DNA from: Heterotrichella gracilis
Lineage: Eukaryota > Sar > Xanthophyceae > Tribonematales > Xanthonemataceae
Reading direction: 5' to 3'
Length of the DNA: 51,174 nucleotides
Assembly (NCBI GenBank): GCA_032358255.1
Contig: JAULBX010026208.1
Coordinates: forward strand, 1 to 51,174
Part shown: piece by piece, positions 11,652 to 23,979 of the stretch
Layout: every line of letters starts with the position of its first letter
How positions within the stretch are numbered: the stretch's first letter is position 1
Program-made: the position numbers and the translations under genes
The notes under the pieces: model-generated
What the model was told of the DNA's origin: nothing
Seen by the model: only the letters and a program-made list of their open reading frames with translations
Database searches by the model: none

Positions 11652-12532
11652 GGCGATCTTTGCTCCCGTTTTGTATCATGTACCCACTGGTTTTACTGCC
11701 AAATTTTGTTGGGCAAGTCAGAGCGTAGTCGCAGAGCACTTTATGGGCACTCACTACTTTATATACAGTGGTAGTAACATTTTGGTCCCGGCCTGTAGAA
11801 AATCTTTGTGTCATTTCGACTTGCTGACTGTTGTATTCAAGAGCACACGGGAAATTGATCACGGTAAAAAGCTTTACAGTGACATCTGAAGGGTCACAGC
11901 AACGGCTGCACATTGTGGCATAGAGGCTCGAAGCCTTGTGGCAATACGGTAACCTCGTCCAGCCTGCCTAAATGCATGTGCATCATGAACAGAACAGCAT
12001 GCAATCCAGGATGAGGTTCCGCTGCAGCAACTGAAATTATTTTAGCCATGCTTCCTGTTAGTAACCTTCAATTTTGTATTTGCAGCAACTGAAATTATTT
12101 TAGCCATGCTTCCTTTTAAGTAACCTTCAGATTCTGTGATGACTGTTTGTGTCATGACCCATGCGCCCGGCCTTTGCCAGGCAACCGATGCGGCATTATG
12201 ATACACATTGGGTGCAATCAGGAAGCTCAGTGCACTCTGCGTAGAAACTCTTGCGCAACGACTTCGAAATTCGTCAAAAAATGGTTCACATCATATCTGA
12301 AAGCGCTAGCAGCTTTGTAGCCAGGGTATCACAGTGATAGCAGTACAATCATGGTACAGACGTCAACAGTTAGGAAGGAGAATTTGAAGCTGCAACAGAA
12401 AGCAGCTTGAAGCGCGCGCTTTTAAAATTGCCACACAAAACTCCCATTGTCTCGACCTACGCCCACACAATACTCAAGCTGCGGCGGTCACGTGCTATTT
12501 TACCAGCTGTTTTGTCCAAAAAGACCTACTCC
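11652..12532. other. Convergent intergenic region before the RCC1 gene
   Basis: AT-richer sequence with no convincing gene. It contains the 58-bp-period tandem repeat at 12023-12137. It should hold the 3' UTRs of the rightward gene ending near 11651 and of the leftward RCC1 gene ending at 12533. Confidence 0.4.
12023..12137. repeat. Two-copy tandem repeat, 58-bp period
   Basis: Copy 1 starts at 12023 and copy 2 at 12081, both with TGCAGCAACTGAAATTATTT and then TAGCCATGCTTCCT. They differ at only a few positions over about 50 bp, so the duplication is fairly recent. It is not coding. Confidence 0.85.
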
Positions 12533-15500
12533 CTAACTCCCTGGCCCCGCTAGTACCACCAGGCTGTGGTCCATCCCCAGCGCCATCCCCAGCACCTCCT
12601 CCCCGTCAATATCAGCCACCAGTTCAGGCTGCGGCGCCCCCCCTGGGTGGCCCAACCCCAGGCGCCCATCTGCGCCGCTGCCCCAGCTGTAGGTCTGGGT
12701 CAGCACTGGGTGGTGGTGGTGGTGGCGGTGGCCTGATGGTGGGTGTGGCGGTGGCGGCGCCCCAGTAGCGGCAGTTGTGGTGACGTGCTGGTGTTGGCAT
12801 GGGTGGTGCTGGATCCATGGTGGTGTTGGTTTGATGGTGGGCGCATGGGTGTCGTCTTCTTCCGAAGGCACATCATCGGTGACCACGGTGGAGTGCACGC
12901 GCCCCGCTGCGAGTAGGGCAGCTGTGTTGCTGGGCAGGCCATACACTGACCTGTGGGACAGCAGGTAGGAGCTATTGTTCAAGGTTTAGGGTTTGGCTCC
13001 CAATCCTAAATCCTAAGACCTAAACAGGGTTCTACCTAGGTAAAATGCTCACCATACACAGGGGCAGGTAGTGACCAGGTGAGGCTGACCCATACACAGG
13101 GTGCACCCTGTGGGTCGTACACAGACCTGTGAGGCAGCTGTGGAAATGTACACTGCTGCGGAAAAATGTGCACTGCTGTTGCCTGGGCTCAATGCAGAGA
13201 GCACAGCCAGTCGCCTACACATGCTGTGGGCATTGGCAAATGGTGCGAGCATCAGTAGCATCAAGCGGGAAGAAATCACCTCCCATTCCAGCACAAGACC
13301 ACCTCCAAACCCTCCTTCGGGGTGCAATGCTATACTCCAGGTCAGCACCACATCCTACCTTGGGGTTGCGATGCATTCCTCCCTGCACTCTGCCCCAAAC
13401 CCCAGCTGCCCCCCGCCATTCCACCCCCAGGCCATCACATCCCCCCTTGGCGTCAGACCCAGGGAGTGGCCCAAACCTGCTGCCACCTGCAAGGGGGGCA
13501 TAACTATACTTATTCTTCGATGGTGATGATACATGATGGCATGCCCATGCCCCCCACCTGTTTCGCCTACCTTGCAGATGCCATTGCTTCCCCGTCCATA
13601 ATCTTACTGCGTACCCTGATCAGCGATTTCTATATGCTTATGATGGCAAGCATTGGCACTGTATCATATGATGATGATCAAATGATGGCATGCCCATGGC
13701 CCCCATCTATTTCGCCTACCTGCATGGTACCCAGGTCATAACCCTGTCATAACCATAACATGTGAGTACCTGCAATGAGGGCCAACACACGCCACATGGC
13801 ATTGGTCACACACCTTGTCCCCCCTCACCCCACACAAACCCTACAATAGCGGCCGTGCATGTGGTACATACCCTAATGAACTGCAGCGCCTGCCCCTCCT
13901 CTCCCCTCACCACCCAATCGCCGAGCCCGCCTGGCGCCGCATAGGCAGTCCCACCACTCACATGCCTGCCCAGCTGGCCCAGCGCATTGTCTCCAAAGCT
14001 GTACAGCACTCCGGTGTCTGCTAGCACTAGGGTGTGGTCAAAGCCACAAGCCACCTGGCACAAGCGCCCAGCGGCTCGTTTAGTGACAGTATCATACCAT
14101 AGTCCCATGTCTCACAAATCATTTGTGGCACAATACGCACCACATCATTATTCTTGCAAATCCCCCCCCCCCCACCACACACACACACCTCCTCCTTGCC
14201 TGTGTACCTTGCACTCACTGCAACACCTCCACCCCCCCTCACACCCACACACGACCCCCCACCACCCTCACCTGCGTGACACGCACCCCTTGCAGCACCT
14301 CCACCCTCCGGGGCTGCCACACCAGCCTCCCCCCCATGGCCTCCTCCCCCTCCTCCCCCTCACTGCCAGCCCAGGAGTGGCCCAGCCTGCCTGCGTGCGG
14401 GTAGCCCCAGCTGTACACAGACCCATCATCTGGGGATGGAAGAAACAAGGGTTTAGGCCCTACCCATTCAGATTCATTCCCTAAACCCACCCGTCAGCAC
14501 CACCCACCCACAACCCACCCGTCAGCGCCACCGCGTGCCCCCACCCAAACGCCACCTGGCGTACCCCCTCCAGCCCCGCCACGTGGCTGAACTCCCCTGC
14601 CTGGCGCACCCCCTCGCCCTGACCCAGCTGGCCCCGCTTGGAGGTTCCGCATGTCCACAGGCTGCCATCAACGCACACAGCGCCACTCACCACTCCTGCA
14701 CAGGGGTGGAAGGTCGTTGGGGACAGAAAATCGCGTAATTTCGCTTGCAGGTTTTGGGTCTAGATGATTGTGTCTTGTTTTACCGTTCATTATCATGATT
14801 CATTACAGCAACCCTCTGCCCCTGACCCAGCTGGCCCCTCTTGGAGGTTCCGCATGTGCACAGCCTGCCCAGCACACAGCGCCACCCACCACTCCTGCAG
14901 TATTGGTAGTGGCGAAGTGGTGCAGGGGGGATGACCTCGGGGGGTCACCGGGGACAGAGTTCCATTGCGATGTGACCAGAAAATATTCCAATTACAGCTG
15001 CGTTTGCCCTACTACAGTAATAAACGACTCCAACTGCACGAAAGCCTTCTCCATCCACCGTGCCACACCTGACCCACATGCTGCCACCACCTGCCTCCCC
15101 TCCATGCTGGTGACGTGGCGGGGTGTGGGGTCGACCCCTAGCGGGGTGCCTGGGGAAGGGGGCCGCCCGAGCTGGCCCTCCTTGCACCGCCTGGGTGAAA
15201 AGCACATGCGTAAGGTTCTCACAACCATCATTTGGGCACGTATTGTGCTAACTTGGTGCAGGGATTCAGCTCACAAGAAATCCGTGCACGTGGCTGCTTT
15301 TGCAGATCAATTGCATGCTGTCAGCCAAGGTAAAATCATGTGATCTTTAATTGTGGTTTTTTTGTGCTTGTGGGTGGAAGTGTGGGTTAGGGTTGAGGAT
15401 TTAGGGTTGCCACTTCCTCACCCCCAGCTCCACAGCCTGCCCGTGGAGTCAATGGCATAGCTCTGGTAGTGGCCTGCCCCCACCCGCCAGCTGGCATCGT

Positions 15501-16581
15501 CTGGGAGCGCCACGTACTCGGACTGGTAGCAGTGGGAGGTGGTGCCCTGACCCAGTGCGCCCTGGTGGGGTGGGGGGAGGGGGTGCATGAGCGGTGTCGG
15601 GGGCCAAGGAGGGGTAGGGTATGGGGTTGTTTGCATGGGTGGGGCGGGGAGAGGGTTGGGTGTGGGGGCAGTGCGTGGATAGGTGTTGAGGGGCAGCGAG
15701 GCCGGGGAGCGTGCACGGGTGGTGGCTGACGGTGATAGGGATGTTTGGGCAGGGAGGTTGGGGTAGGGCACGCGTGGGGGTGGCACTGTAGGGTATGCGT
15801 GGGCCCCAACCGGGCATATGTGTGGGTTGGCCAGTGAGCATTGTACATGCAGTTGTTGCGTCAGTATCGGCCTGATATGCACGGTAGGCGGAGCACACGG
15901 TGGGTGTGGTGTCGGTGGGTGAGGTGCTGCAAGAGGTGGGTGTGGGAGTTTGGGGATCCATGACTCCAAGGTACCCACAGTGGGTTTGAAGGTAATTGGA
16001 ATATAGAGGCAAGTAGAGGGTGTGAGAAGGCCACTTGAGACATGGGCATGTGTGGCTGAGTCCTTAGCTAAGTGGGAGTTGTCTAAGGGTCTGCCTTCTG
16101 CTGGGTGCCAACAGCGTTAACAAGCTAGCCTATAACCTGCATGCCCAAAGCTACCCCTGGCAACCTGTTAGTGAGCCTGGTAGCCTCCTAGCCTCCCAAA
16201 GACATACAAGGCACTAGGGGTACCTAGGCGCAGTGCATGCATATGCAGGCGTAGCTCATGTGCTCCATAGGTACAGTGCATGCATATGCGGGAGGAGCGC
16301 GTGTCATCATATTCCAACGCGTGCATCACTGACGCGGTAGGCGGCTTCCAGTTGTGGCTAAAAGTCTATGCCTGGACCACATGTGATGGCATGCCGTAAG
16401 CACCAAACATGCACTCGCTCACCTGGGTGCCATTGCCATAGCTCATAACCAGGGTGGCCAGCAGCCGAGCACTGATGTGACCCTGGTGTGGACCTGATTG
16501 CATCACTGCAGCTCCGTGAGAGCTGCGCCCAAGGGCCGCAAGGGCACAAGCAATCCCCCCGGCATGCATGTGTTTCCACAT
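12533..16581 (-). CDS. RCC1-repeat protein, probably organelle-targeted
   Basis: Model: complement(join(12533..12950, 13359..13486, 13872..14054, 14272..14429, 14519..14695, 15069..15190, 15422..15561, 16423..16581)), 494 aa; all eight exons join in frame. The start ATG at 16579-16581 gives MWKHMHAGG followed by an Arg/Ser/Ala-rich leader that looks like a mitochondrial presequence. The propeller repeats follow: MSYGNGTQGALGQG, YAIDSTGRLWSWGRCKEGQL, VCVDGSLWTCGTSKRGQLGQ, DDGSVYSWGYPHAGRLGHS, LADTGVLYSFGDNALGQLG, RGDVMAWGWNGGGQLGFG and TYSWGSGADGRLGLG, each preceded by a (A/C)(A/C)G-x2-H segment such as VACGFDHTLVL and LAAGRVHSTVV. Together they should close a seven-bladed propeller. The last exon carries a His/Pro/Thr-rich insert (about 12690-12850) between two propeller strands. 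The family includes Ran exchange factors, UVR8 and plant mitochondrial RCC1 proteins (RUG3-like). Which role applies here is not determinable. Confidence 0.85.
13533..13722. repeat. Direct repeat inside an RCC1 intron
   Basis: About 41 bp starting ATGATGGCATGCCCATG at 13533 recurs at 13682 with a few changes, both followed by TTTCGCCTACCT. It lies in the intron between the 13359-13486 and 13872-14054 exons. It is not coding. Confidence 0.75.
14611..14900. repeat. Copy of an RCC1 exon start and its acceptor inside the upstream intron
   Basis: The 5' part of the 14519..14695 exon plus its acceptor (14611-14700) recurs at about 14813-14900. Both have CTGACCCAGCTGGCCCC, TTGGAGGTTCCGCATGT and CACTCCTGCA. 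On the minus strand the copy retains a CTGCAG acceptor, but an internal deletion destroys the reading frame. Confidence 0.85.
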
Positions 16582-17449
16582 CTCCACCCACTTCTACACT
16601 GATCTAGCCCCTCCAGGCTAGAGAATGGTTCCACCCAAGGGCATCGTGAGTGGTATGTACACTCAGCAGCAGCTAGTGGGGGCAGGGAAAGACCGTTGAC
16701 TCCGGTGTGTTGGTAGGTCTGTCATGGCGGAAGAGTCAAGGAAGGTGGGCCAAAAGGTTCCTTGCAAGTCATGGGCGGGTTGCGAAAGTCTGGGAAAGTC
16801 CGCCAGGTGCTCCGAGAAGTTGCTTGCTGGTCGAAACTGTTGTACGACACTCTGCGGCTAGGTAAAACGTTGCCTTGGGGTGCCAAAGTTGGCTGGTTGC
16901 TTTGTGGCAAGGTGGGGCACCATGTGGGCACGAAAGTGGCGCAAAACGAATCAATCGCGATCAGGGTGAGATTTGGTCCAGGAGAATATGGGGCGTGAAC
17001 GCAAACGAGGGCGGATTATTACGTACTTCTCGATTGGATCGGTGACGTACCTCCGGCTGCCACGTCATGTTTTCATCGGATTGCTTTGTCACCCTAAACC
17101 CTAGACCGTAAACCTTCTCGAAGGTATGACAAATCGTGCCGGATAGGTACCAAACATCCGGACCATTTGTACCCCACATCCGGGGATAACTAGGAGGTGT
17201 CCGGCAGTACTGTCCTTTGGGGTTGATATGAAGCCCTCGCCGTCACGGAAGCATTTCTTTCAGGTTGAAGAGACAATCAGGTGGAGAGCGGTGGTAGATT
17301 GACGTGGGTGACAGCCAAACTTGTGGCTATATGGTGAAGGTAGAAGGTTGCCACACGGGCAGCTGAGTAGCTTCAGGGTTGCAGTCGGTCACACGGTGCC
17401 GAGCAGAGTCGTAGCAGAGTCGTGGGTTTGGTGCTGAAAGAGAGCATAA
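16582..17449. promoter_or_regulatory. Divergent promoter region, RCC1 gene / APRR2-like gene
   Basis: About 870 bp lie between the two start codons, which face away from each other. No exon is visible. A telomere-like CCCTAAACCCTAG lies at 17093-17105. Promoter function is inferred from position only. Confidence 0.4.
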
Positions 17450-19530
17450 ATGGCTTCGCTAACCACTTGCCCGAGCACATTGAAGGTGTTGCTGGCAGGC
17501 AGCAACCTACCAGACCTCACAGCAGCGCAGGAGTTCTTGCAGGAGCAGGGATTCAAAGGTGGGCTGGTTCCGTGTGACTGAAGTGGCCAGTGGTTCGTGC
17601 GTTGCCGGAGTGCATCCAAAACCCAGAAAATGCTGCCCATCTGACCTTCTTTCATTGCTGGATTGCAGCTGTGGTATGCACCAGTGCGGCTCAGACCACA
17701 AGCTTGCTGTCTAACGAGGGATACGACCTGGTGGTGGCTGAGGTACGTAGTCGAGGTTGCCCTTGCACCGGGTTGTGCGAGTTGCCAGCTGACAATCAGG
17801 CATCTCGACACTGACCATTGCCGCATTACAGGCGAAATCACCCAGCAACACCTTCGAAGATGTGGTGGACGGCTTAGAGCTGTGCAAGAATGCCTTGATC
17901 CCTACAGTCGGTGAGCTACGCACGGTCATGTGCACACTGGCTGCTGTTGAAACGGTGGGGCATGATGGTGGATGTCGAAAATGGCCTGAAAAGTGCTGAC
18001 CAAACGTTCTTGCTTGTCGCAGCGGTGATCGACTTCAACGACCCTGAGCAGATGGTGCAAGCCGTATCGGTAAGCTGCGTTTGGTGTCCGCCATTTGGGC
18101 TTGGTTAGCTGCCAATGACCCATGCTCAGGTCACGACCTAACTGCTGGCAACATTTGCAGTTTGGAGCGGTGGACATCCTGCCAAAGCCTCTCGCTCAGA
18201 ACAGCGATAGGCTGGCCACGCTCTGGCAGCACGCCTTGCGACGGCAGCGAGGCGTTTCCCTGGACGAGTTTGACAGCAACAGCGTCAACAGTTTCAGCGA
18301 GGTCTCCACCCTCATGATGCACGACTGTGATGACAAGGGCTTTCTGTCCCTTCACATGGACCGCGCCAACAGCCTGAACGACACCGACACGGTTATTTTC
18401 GAGCAAAGCAGCTCCCAGGACCTCCCTCAGTCGCCGAGCGGACCAAGCAGCGAGAGCAAGGTGTGTGCTTTGCCCTGATGTGTGTGCTTCCACCCTGCGG
18501 CGCACGAAACCGAATTGACCCACCTACGTGCCCTGTTGCAGGACTGCACCTTTGACGACGACAGACCATCCAAGAAGCAAAAGGTAGGCATATTGCTGTT
18601 GTCTATAAGCTTAAGGCGTGATGTTGGGCCCGTTGGCTTGTTTTGTGACATGGGGTGATGGAAGACATTGTCATGGTATGCATCTAGGTCTCAAATAGGA
18701 CCTTGTTTGTTCAGGTGGAGTGGACTCAAGAACTCCACCAAGGATTCGTGGAAGGTGTGGAATCTCTCGGCTCAGACAAAGCTGTGCCTTCCAAGATTCT
18801 GGACAAGATGGGGCCTGATGCCTCCCACCTGACGCGCCAGAACATCGCCAGCCACCTGCAGAAGTACCGCAACAGGTGGGGGCACTTTTTGATACCCTCT
18901 GATTCAGGATGCATATCCCTTGAACCTGTCTTTTGGTGCAATATGTACACTTTCTACTCCCTACTCACGTGGGCGCTGACCAGGTGGCAATTGCTCCACA
19001 GGAAGCGCATGCGGCACGGCGTTGTGGACCAGGCCACGCCCAGGGTGGTGAGCCTGCCCAAGGTTGCCCCAACAGGTGGCCTGGTGACTGGCCTGCCCTT
19101 GTGGCCCAGCTTCATGTCGCCCTTCTGCCACTTACCAGGCTACGGCTATCCCGTGCAGTGGCCCATGGCGGCCAGGCCGTCCTCTGTCCCCGCGCCACCC
19201 ACCTTCTCCATGGCGCCCCCTCAGTCCCCACCGGAGAGTGAGATTGTCGCGGCTGTGGAAGAGATGCTGAAGGCCAAGGTAGGGCCCTTGGTTGGTGCCA
19301 ATAACTGTTGTGCTTTCCTTGGAACTAACCGTAGTGTCGCGATAGCAAAAATCCTTCTTTGGGTGTTGGGTTTGTGACCCTATGGGGCCTGATACGCTAC
19401 ACCAGTGCGACCAGTAATTCCTGAAGTGGGTCTTTGTTTCTTGCAGGCAGGGCCACCCATCGGCCTCAAGCTGGACACTGCAGGCCTGGTTGACATCCTC
19501 AATGGTGGTGCTGCTCGCCCCCGTCAGTAG
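17450..19530 (+). CDS. Pseudo-response-regulator/GARP transcription factor, APRR2/GLK-like
   Basis: Model: join(17450..17558, 17669..17742, 17832..17910, 18023..18069, 18161..18460, 18542..18583, 18715..18875, 19002..19278, 19447..19530), 390 aa, all phases consistent. Residues about 11-125 form a receiver-like domain: [20 protein letters not shown], then YDLVVAEAKSP, then [10 protein letters not shown]. The phospho-acceptor Asp is replaced by Glu61 (DLVVAE) and the acidic pair after strand 1 is missing (LAGSN), so this should be a phosphorylation-independent pseudo-receiver. The switch Lys112 is kept. Residues about 218-271 are a GARP DNA-binding domain: [19 protein letters not shown] and [12 protein letters not shown] with the SHLQKY signature. 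A Pro-rich region follows, then a C-terminal block [17 protein letters not shown] that resembles the end of plant APRR2. Plant APRR2 and GLK proteins promote chloroplast development and pigmentation genes; that role here is inference. Location should be nuclear. Confidence 0.86.
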
Positions 19531-22084
19531 CTGCTGTGCCTGAAAGGAGTGGCGAGCAGGGCAGAGGGCAAAACCAACTGTGCCTGGTGGGGTCGAACGT
19601 TGTCTAGTTCTGCCTTTTCTCCCCAGCTCCCTGCGCTGCACTCCCCTGGCAGGTTAGCAAGGCAGTCTGTTGGGCGCCATTTTAACCCAGGAATCTTTCT
19701 TCTGGGTCAAGGGAATTAGGGGGTTTCAGCCACTCGTGCTTCTGGGGAATAGGAGTGACGTAGAGTTGTGCCGCTACCTTCACGGTTTTTATGTGCACAT
19801 ATTGACCAGCTACATCATTCTGGGCTACTTTGAAGCGTTCACGTATTCCTTGTGCTGCTGTTGCAAGCTCTGTGCTAGGCAACTTTCAGAGAGCCCTGGC
19901 GTTGAGAAGCAATCGTTTGTGTTTTTGCTCACACTTGCATGTTGCGGTTTTCAAATCTCCCACTGTCCTTGGTCATGGTGGAGCATGACACCATTGTTTT
20001 GTTTGCAAGGTCTAACACACTTTTTGAGCACTATTCTATATCACACCCACCAACTTGGCAAACATTGTTAAGGCCGTATTATATTTTCGCATTGGCATGC
20101 ATTTTTTTGTGCTCAGCACACCACAGTTGCCATTCACGTTTGCAAGCTGAAATATGTTTAGTTTGCTCTATGGCCTGCCCCTCGTAGTGTCTGGTACAGC
20201 ATTTTTTTGCCTACGGTCAGCAAACCGCAACACCATGCCTTTGCTGCTTGGGCGCTGTGGAGCATTTTCGGAACAACTTTGAACAATGCACACCCAGTGC
20301 AAGTCTTGTTTGCTTTGCCCATACAGCAGGATGAGGAGAGTTTCAAGTGCTTAGCTACGGCCTAGGTAGGCTTTGTTGGGAAAGTCAGTTTAATGGGTGG
20401 GGCATGGTAAACTACTGACTTGCTTGATAAGGTTGTTATATGTTTACTTGCCAGTTTTGGTCTCGAGTTCTTGCTGGGCTGCGGTTTTTTGTATCACGTT
20501 TTGCTCAGCGGTTGTGAGTGGCAACGGCAGTGGCCACGGAAAGCTGCTGTGCAACATCTGATGATCTTGAAGCTGCACCCTTTTTTTTTGGTTCCATTAT
20601 CCATACTATCAGGCAGCGCCACTGGACGGTGCTGTATGCATGGGAGGTAGCCGCCCTTTCCATGCAAGACATGAGCTGAGGTTTGCTGTGTCGTTGATGG
20701 CTGATTACTTGGATTGAACACTCGTTGGAAAATAGCGCATGCTGCATAGATTACACTGGAAACAGGCAGTACAATAATTGTGGGAAGATCAACCTTATGT
20801 CACTTTTCTGCAGATGGTAGAAGTTTGCTTGGCAACACTGCTTGATTTGGCTTTCTGCCTTGGACAGCAACGTATGTCAATGCAATATGACATTGTCTGC
20901 AGGCAGGTGTTTGGTTACTGTGTTATTGCAAAGAATTAGCTCTGTAATTATCTCCACGCTGATTACTTTTTGACATATGCACGAGGAAAGGACACGTGCG
21001 AGCTACAGCTGGCGCCCATCGCATGCCCTGCAGGACCCTGTGGTTCAAAGCCTGAGGCATGTCACATCCACAGTGGGTCAACTACAATGTGCACAAGCAT
21101 TGCTAGCTTGCTTGTCAATGAACTGGCCACCTGGAGTGTTGCACATGCAGCTTGCTAGCATATCGCATAAGAGGTGCTGTTGCTCACTGTGACAGCACTT
21201 TTACTAGTTCCTGGGGCCAAATACTTTGCAACAGGCCACGGTATTCCAGTGAGAGGTGGTGATATGGTAGGCAATGGCTCTATCGTTCATGAGCTGCCAC
21301 TGGCCGCTCACTCATTGCAATACAAAAATGGCTGGATATTGGTCACAGTTTGCAGACTTTGCAAAATATGTGCTGCTCAACGGTCAGGTGCTGCTCAACC
21401 GGGCCTGTTGTGCACACCTCTGACACCCCCCACCAGGCTCTGCGGTGACGCAAGTGCACCTCACAACAGCTGACCCTCCACACGCATGCCAGGCCTGTCC
21501 CGCCTTGCACCTAACCTATGTACATCCACGGACCTGTAGGTACAGATGCACGTGCTGTGCCAGCAACTGGAAGGCGCTCCAGGCCCGCAGGCTGACCCTC
21601 GCCACCCGCAGCACGCACTCTGCCCCCTAGAAATAGCATATCCCAGGTTTGTGCTCCAACCGCTAACTGTATGGGTATGGGTACAGGTGCCATCACGAGC
21701 ACCCCTGGGATGCTATTTTGAATAGACCTCCCAGCTGCACGCCCATTGACCCAGGCAGCAGGTGGATGCAACCCTCCGTGGGCACGCTTGTAACTGTAAC
21801 TGCGCGCCAATTTCCCCAGGAAGGACGCTCCCTCCCCTGACTATCTCCCCTCCGCAGAGCCATCACATCCAGGTGTGCCACAGTCTGACCCATTGGGACT
21901 CCCTGTCTACAATCCTCGAGAATTGCAGCTGCCGCTGCGCTGGTCTGTGTGTCCGGCCCCTCGCCCTGCACCGCCCAGCACATCCCTGCTGGTACCCTAG
22001 CATAGGTATCCTTGGCTACCAGGGTACAGGCGAATGCCAGCGGCTCGGCTTGGAAGAATCTCTCCCATGTGGTTGCACCCTCGG
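19531..22084. other. Long gene-free convergent interval
   Basis: About 2.5 kb between the 3' ends of the APRR2-like gene (+) and the GNAT gene (-). Open frames here are short, hydrophobic or Cys-rich, and lack splice context or family motifs. The left half is AT-rich with T-runs and could be a long 3' UTR. I see no RNA gene or repeat of note. Confidence 0.4.
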
Positions 22085-23514
22085 TTAATAGCCTGTGAAC
22101 ATGTCCTCAAACACCTTGTAGTGGCTGGTCATGCCCAGGGCCTCGTACTGCGGGGGGGCACAGGGCAGGGGTCAGTGGCAGGCACACACGGGTGGCGTGT
22201 GTGAAGGGGCAAGGGGGGAGGGGGAGGGGGGAGGGGGAGGGGAGGGGAGGGGTGGTGCACCCTTTGGCGCCATCCAGCCCCGCTGGCGCCCACATCAGGG
22301 CTGGCGCCCGCCTGGTGTGCATGGGGCATGCAGCTGCGGGGAGTAGTGCTGTGTCGGTGCCAAATTTCCTAGGCCGTGTGAGTAGAATGGCTGCATCTGA
22401 CAGAAAAAACGCCAAAAGCCCTGACCCGACACCACCAATGCAGCATTGGCCGCCCACATGGCTGCCACGTGGCACGCGCATGGCAGGGCCACAGCACGCC
22501 TTGTGGCTGGACCGCAGCAGATCACCACACCCACCGTTTTGTGCGCCGAAGTGTTGTCGGCATCCGCGTACAGCCGCAGCCCCGCCACCCCCTGCTGCTT
22601 GGCGTCGGCGCGCACGTGGTCGTACAGCCGCCGGAAGTGGCCCCGCCGCCGCGCCTGGGGCAGGGTGTACACCGACTGGATCCACCACGCCCACCCGTTG
22701 CGCCTGTGGGGAGAGGGGAGGCGCGGGGTGAGTTGATCCCAGTTTGAGCCGTTGGCTTGGGATCCTAATGAAGATGGAGTGTGACGAGATTGGAATGGAA
22801 ATTGGAGGGGATGGGATTGAGGACTGGATGGGAACGCAACAATTTGGTGGCAGTGCCGCCCGAGCAAGCCATCGGGCCCAGTGCGCGTTTGCTTGCGCGC
22901 AGCTGTTGTGGTGACTGGTGTGCTGTGTGTGTGGATATGCTGGCTGTGTGTTTGCCTCCCCGCCCCGCACCAGTCACTCCACTCCAGCGTGATCATCAGC
23001 TGCGCCACCAGCTTGCCACCCTCCTGCGCACGCGTGGCCTCATATTGGGTTGGTGGGCAGGCTGCACCTTGGCATGCAGCTTGGCACGAGGCGAGCCCAA
23101 CAGCCACCATGGACCGTGCGTTGCATAGGGATGCCAGTCGGGGATGCCACACACATCACAGGTATCCTATCTCACACGGCAGGGTGGTTGCTGGGTAGCT
23201 TGAAATGTGTTTACCCTGACCAAGCGTGTAACTGAACCATGCAGCCTACCTGGACAACGTAATACAGCCCCTTGTTAGGGTCTTCCAGCACTGCTGTCAC
23301 GCCCTTTGTCAGCGTGTCTAGATCCAGCTCCAAGTCTTCTGTCTCCTGTCCAAGGACGAGACGTCAGAACTTCAGAGGCGTGCAACTTTGACGCAAGACT
23401 TCACGACCCGAATTTGTGAACTGGGCGTACTTTTGCCATGGCCAGGTTTCCAGCCACGAGGAAATCCCGGTCCGCCAGGCTTGCTTTCCGAACAAACACT
23501 TGATCGTCCTTCAT
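22085..23514 (-). CDS. GNAT-family N-acetyltransferase
   Basis: Model: complement(join(22085..22147, 22535..22703, 22971..23023, 23250..23345, 23431..23514)), 154 aa, ATG at 23512-23514 and TAA stop; all junctions fit. A single GNAT fold fills the protein. The N-terminal VFVRKASLADRDFLVAGNLA is the usual first strand and helix. NLAMAKETEDLELD and GLYYVVQEGGKLVAQLMITL give the next strands, and EWSDWRNGWAWWIQSVYTLP is strand 4. Motif A, QARRRGHFRRLYDHVR (about residues 94-109), holds the acetyl-CoA loop in the form RRRGHF. LRLYADADNTSAHKTYEALG ends with the conserved Asn, Ala and Tyr of motif B. The protein would transfer acetyl from acetyl-CoA to an amine; the substrate is unknown. It shares a short divergent upstream region with the methyltransferase at 23980. 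Confidence 0.85.
22206..22253. repeat. G-rich tract (possible G-quadruplex) in a GNAT intron
   Basis: The plus strand has at least five G4-G6 runs separated by single A residues. The transcribed RNA carries the C/U-rich complement just downstream of a donor region, so on the RNA it is a long pyrimidine tract. Confidence 0.7.
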
Positions 23515-23979
23515 TGGAGGGCACAGGTGTTACTGTCTGGTCACTGGGCACGACGGTTTTGAGCTTGTGTCATATGCATGCATGCATGCATGCAGCCGGA
23601 GATTCCCTGTGTGAATGGTATTCTTGTTGCCCACTTGGACAAATATGCAACTGTTACACTGGAGCTGAGAACCCAGTTTATCAACCAAATGAGAGCAGCA
23701 CCTGGTAAGCTCTAAAAGTAGTGTTCTTTTTTAAAATGGCGGGAACTGCTAGTTCAAAATAAATACATGGTTTTGAACAAAGCATGACGTATGATATGGA
23801 GCACTCTGACGTTCAAAGCGCACCTGTAAAGTGACGCCCAAGCTGGTAGCTTCATATATCACTGAACACGTGTCTCGACGCGATCACCCAGTTGCATGGC
23901 CAGCTGTCACGAGTTGCCCGTTGTGTACATAGGCTAGGATGCTGCTGCCTGAGCAAAAGGATAACAACCCAGCACTGTG
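23515..23979. promoter_or_regulatory. Bidirectional promoter, GNAT / eEF1A methyltransferase
   Basis: Only 465 bp separate the divergent start codons at 23514 and 23980. A TGCA microsatellite (five TGCATGCA-type units) lies at about 23573-23595 and a short AT-rich patch at about 23725-23765. Shared promoter function is inferred from spacing. Confidence 0.45.

Noticed and set aside
13049-13351. Minus-strand open frame within an RCC1 intron
   Set aside because: Skipping it joins the exons at 13359 and 12950 in frame (TPR-SVYG) and completes an RCC1 repeat; it adds no repeat motif.
15562-15978. Long Pro/His-rich minus-strand open frame running into an RCC1 exon
   Set aside because: It lies in the first intron. 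Joining the exon ending at 16423 directly to 15561 gives the continuous repeat YGNGTQGALGQG in frame, so the Pro-rich part is spliced out.
19670-20071. Cys-rich hydrophobic open frame after the APRR2-like gene
   Set aside because: It starts at TTG, has no homology I recognise and low-complexity AT-rich context; it is more likely 3' UTR.
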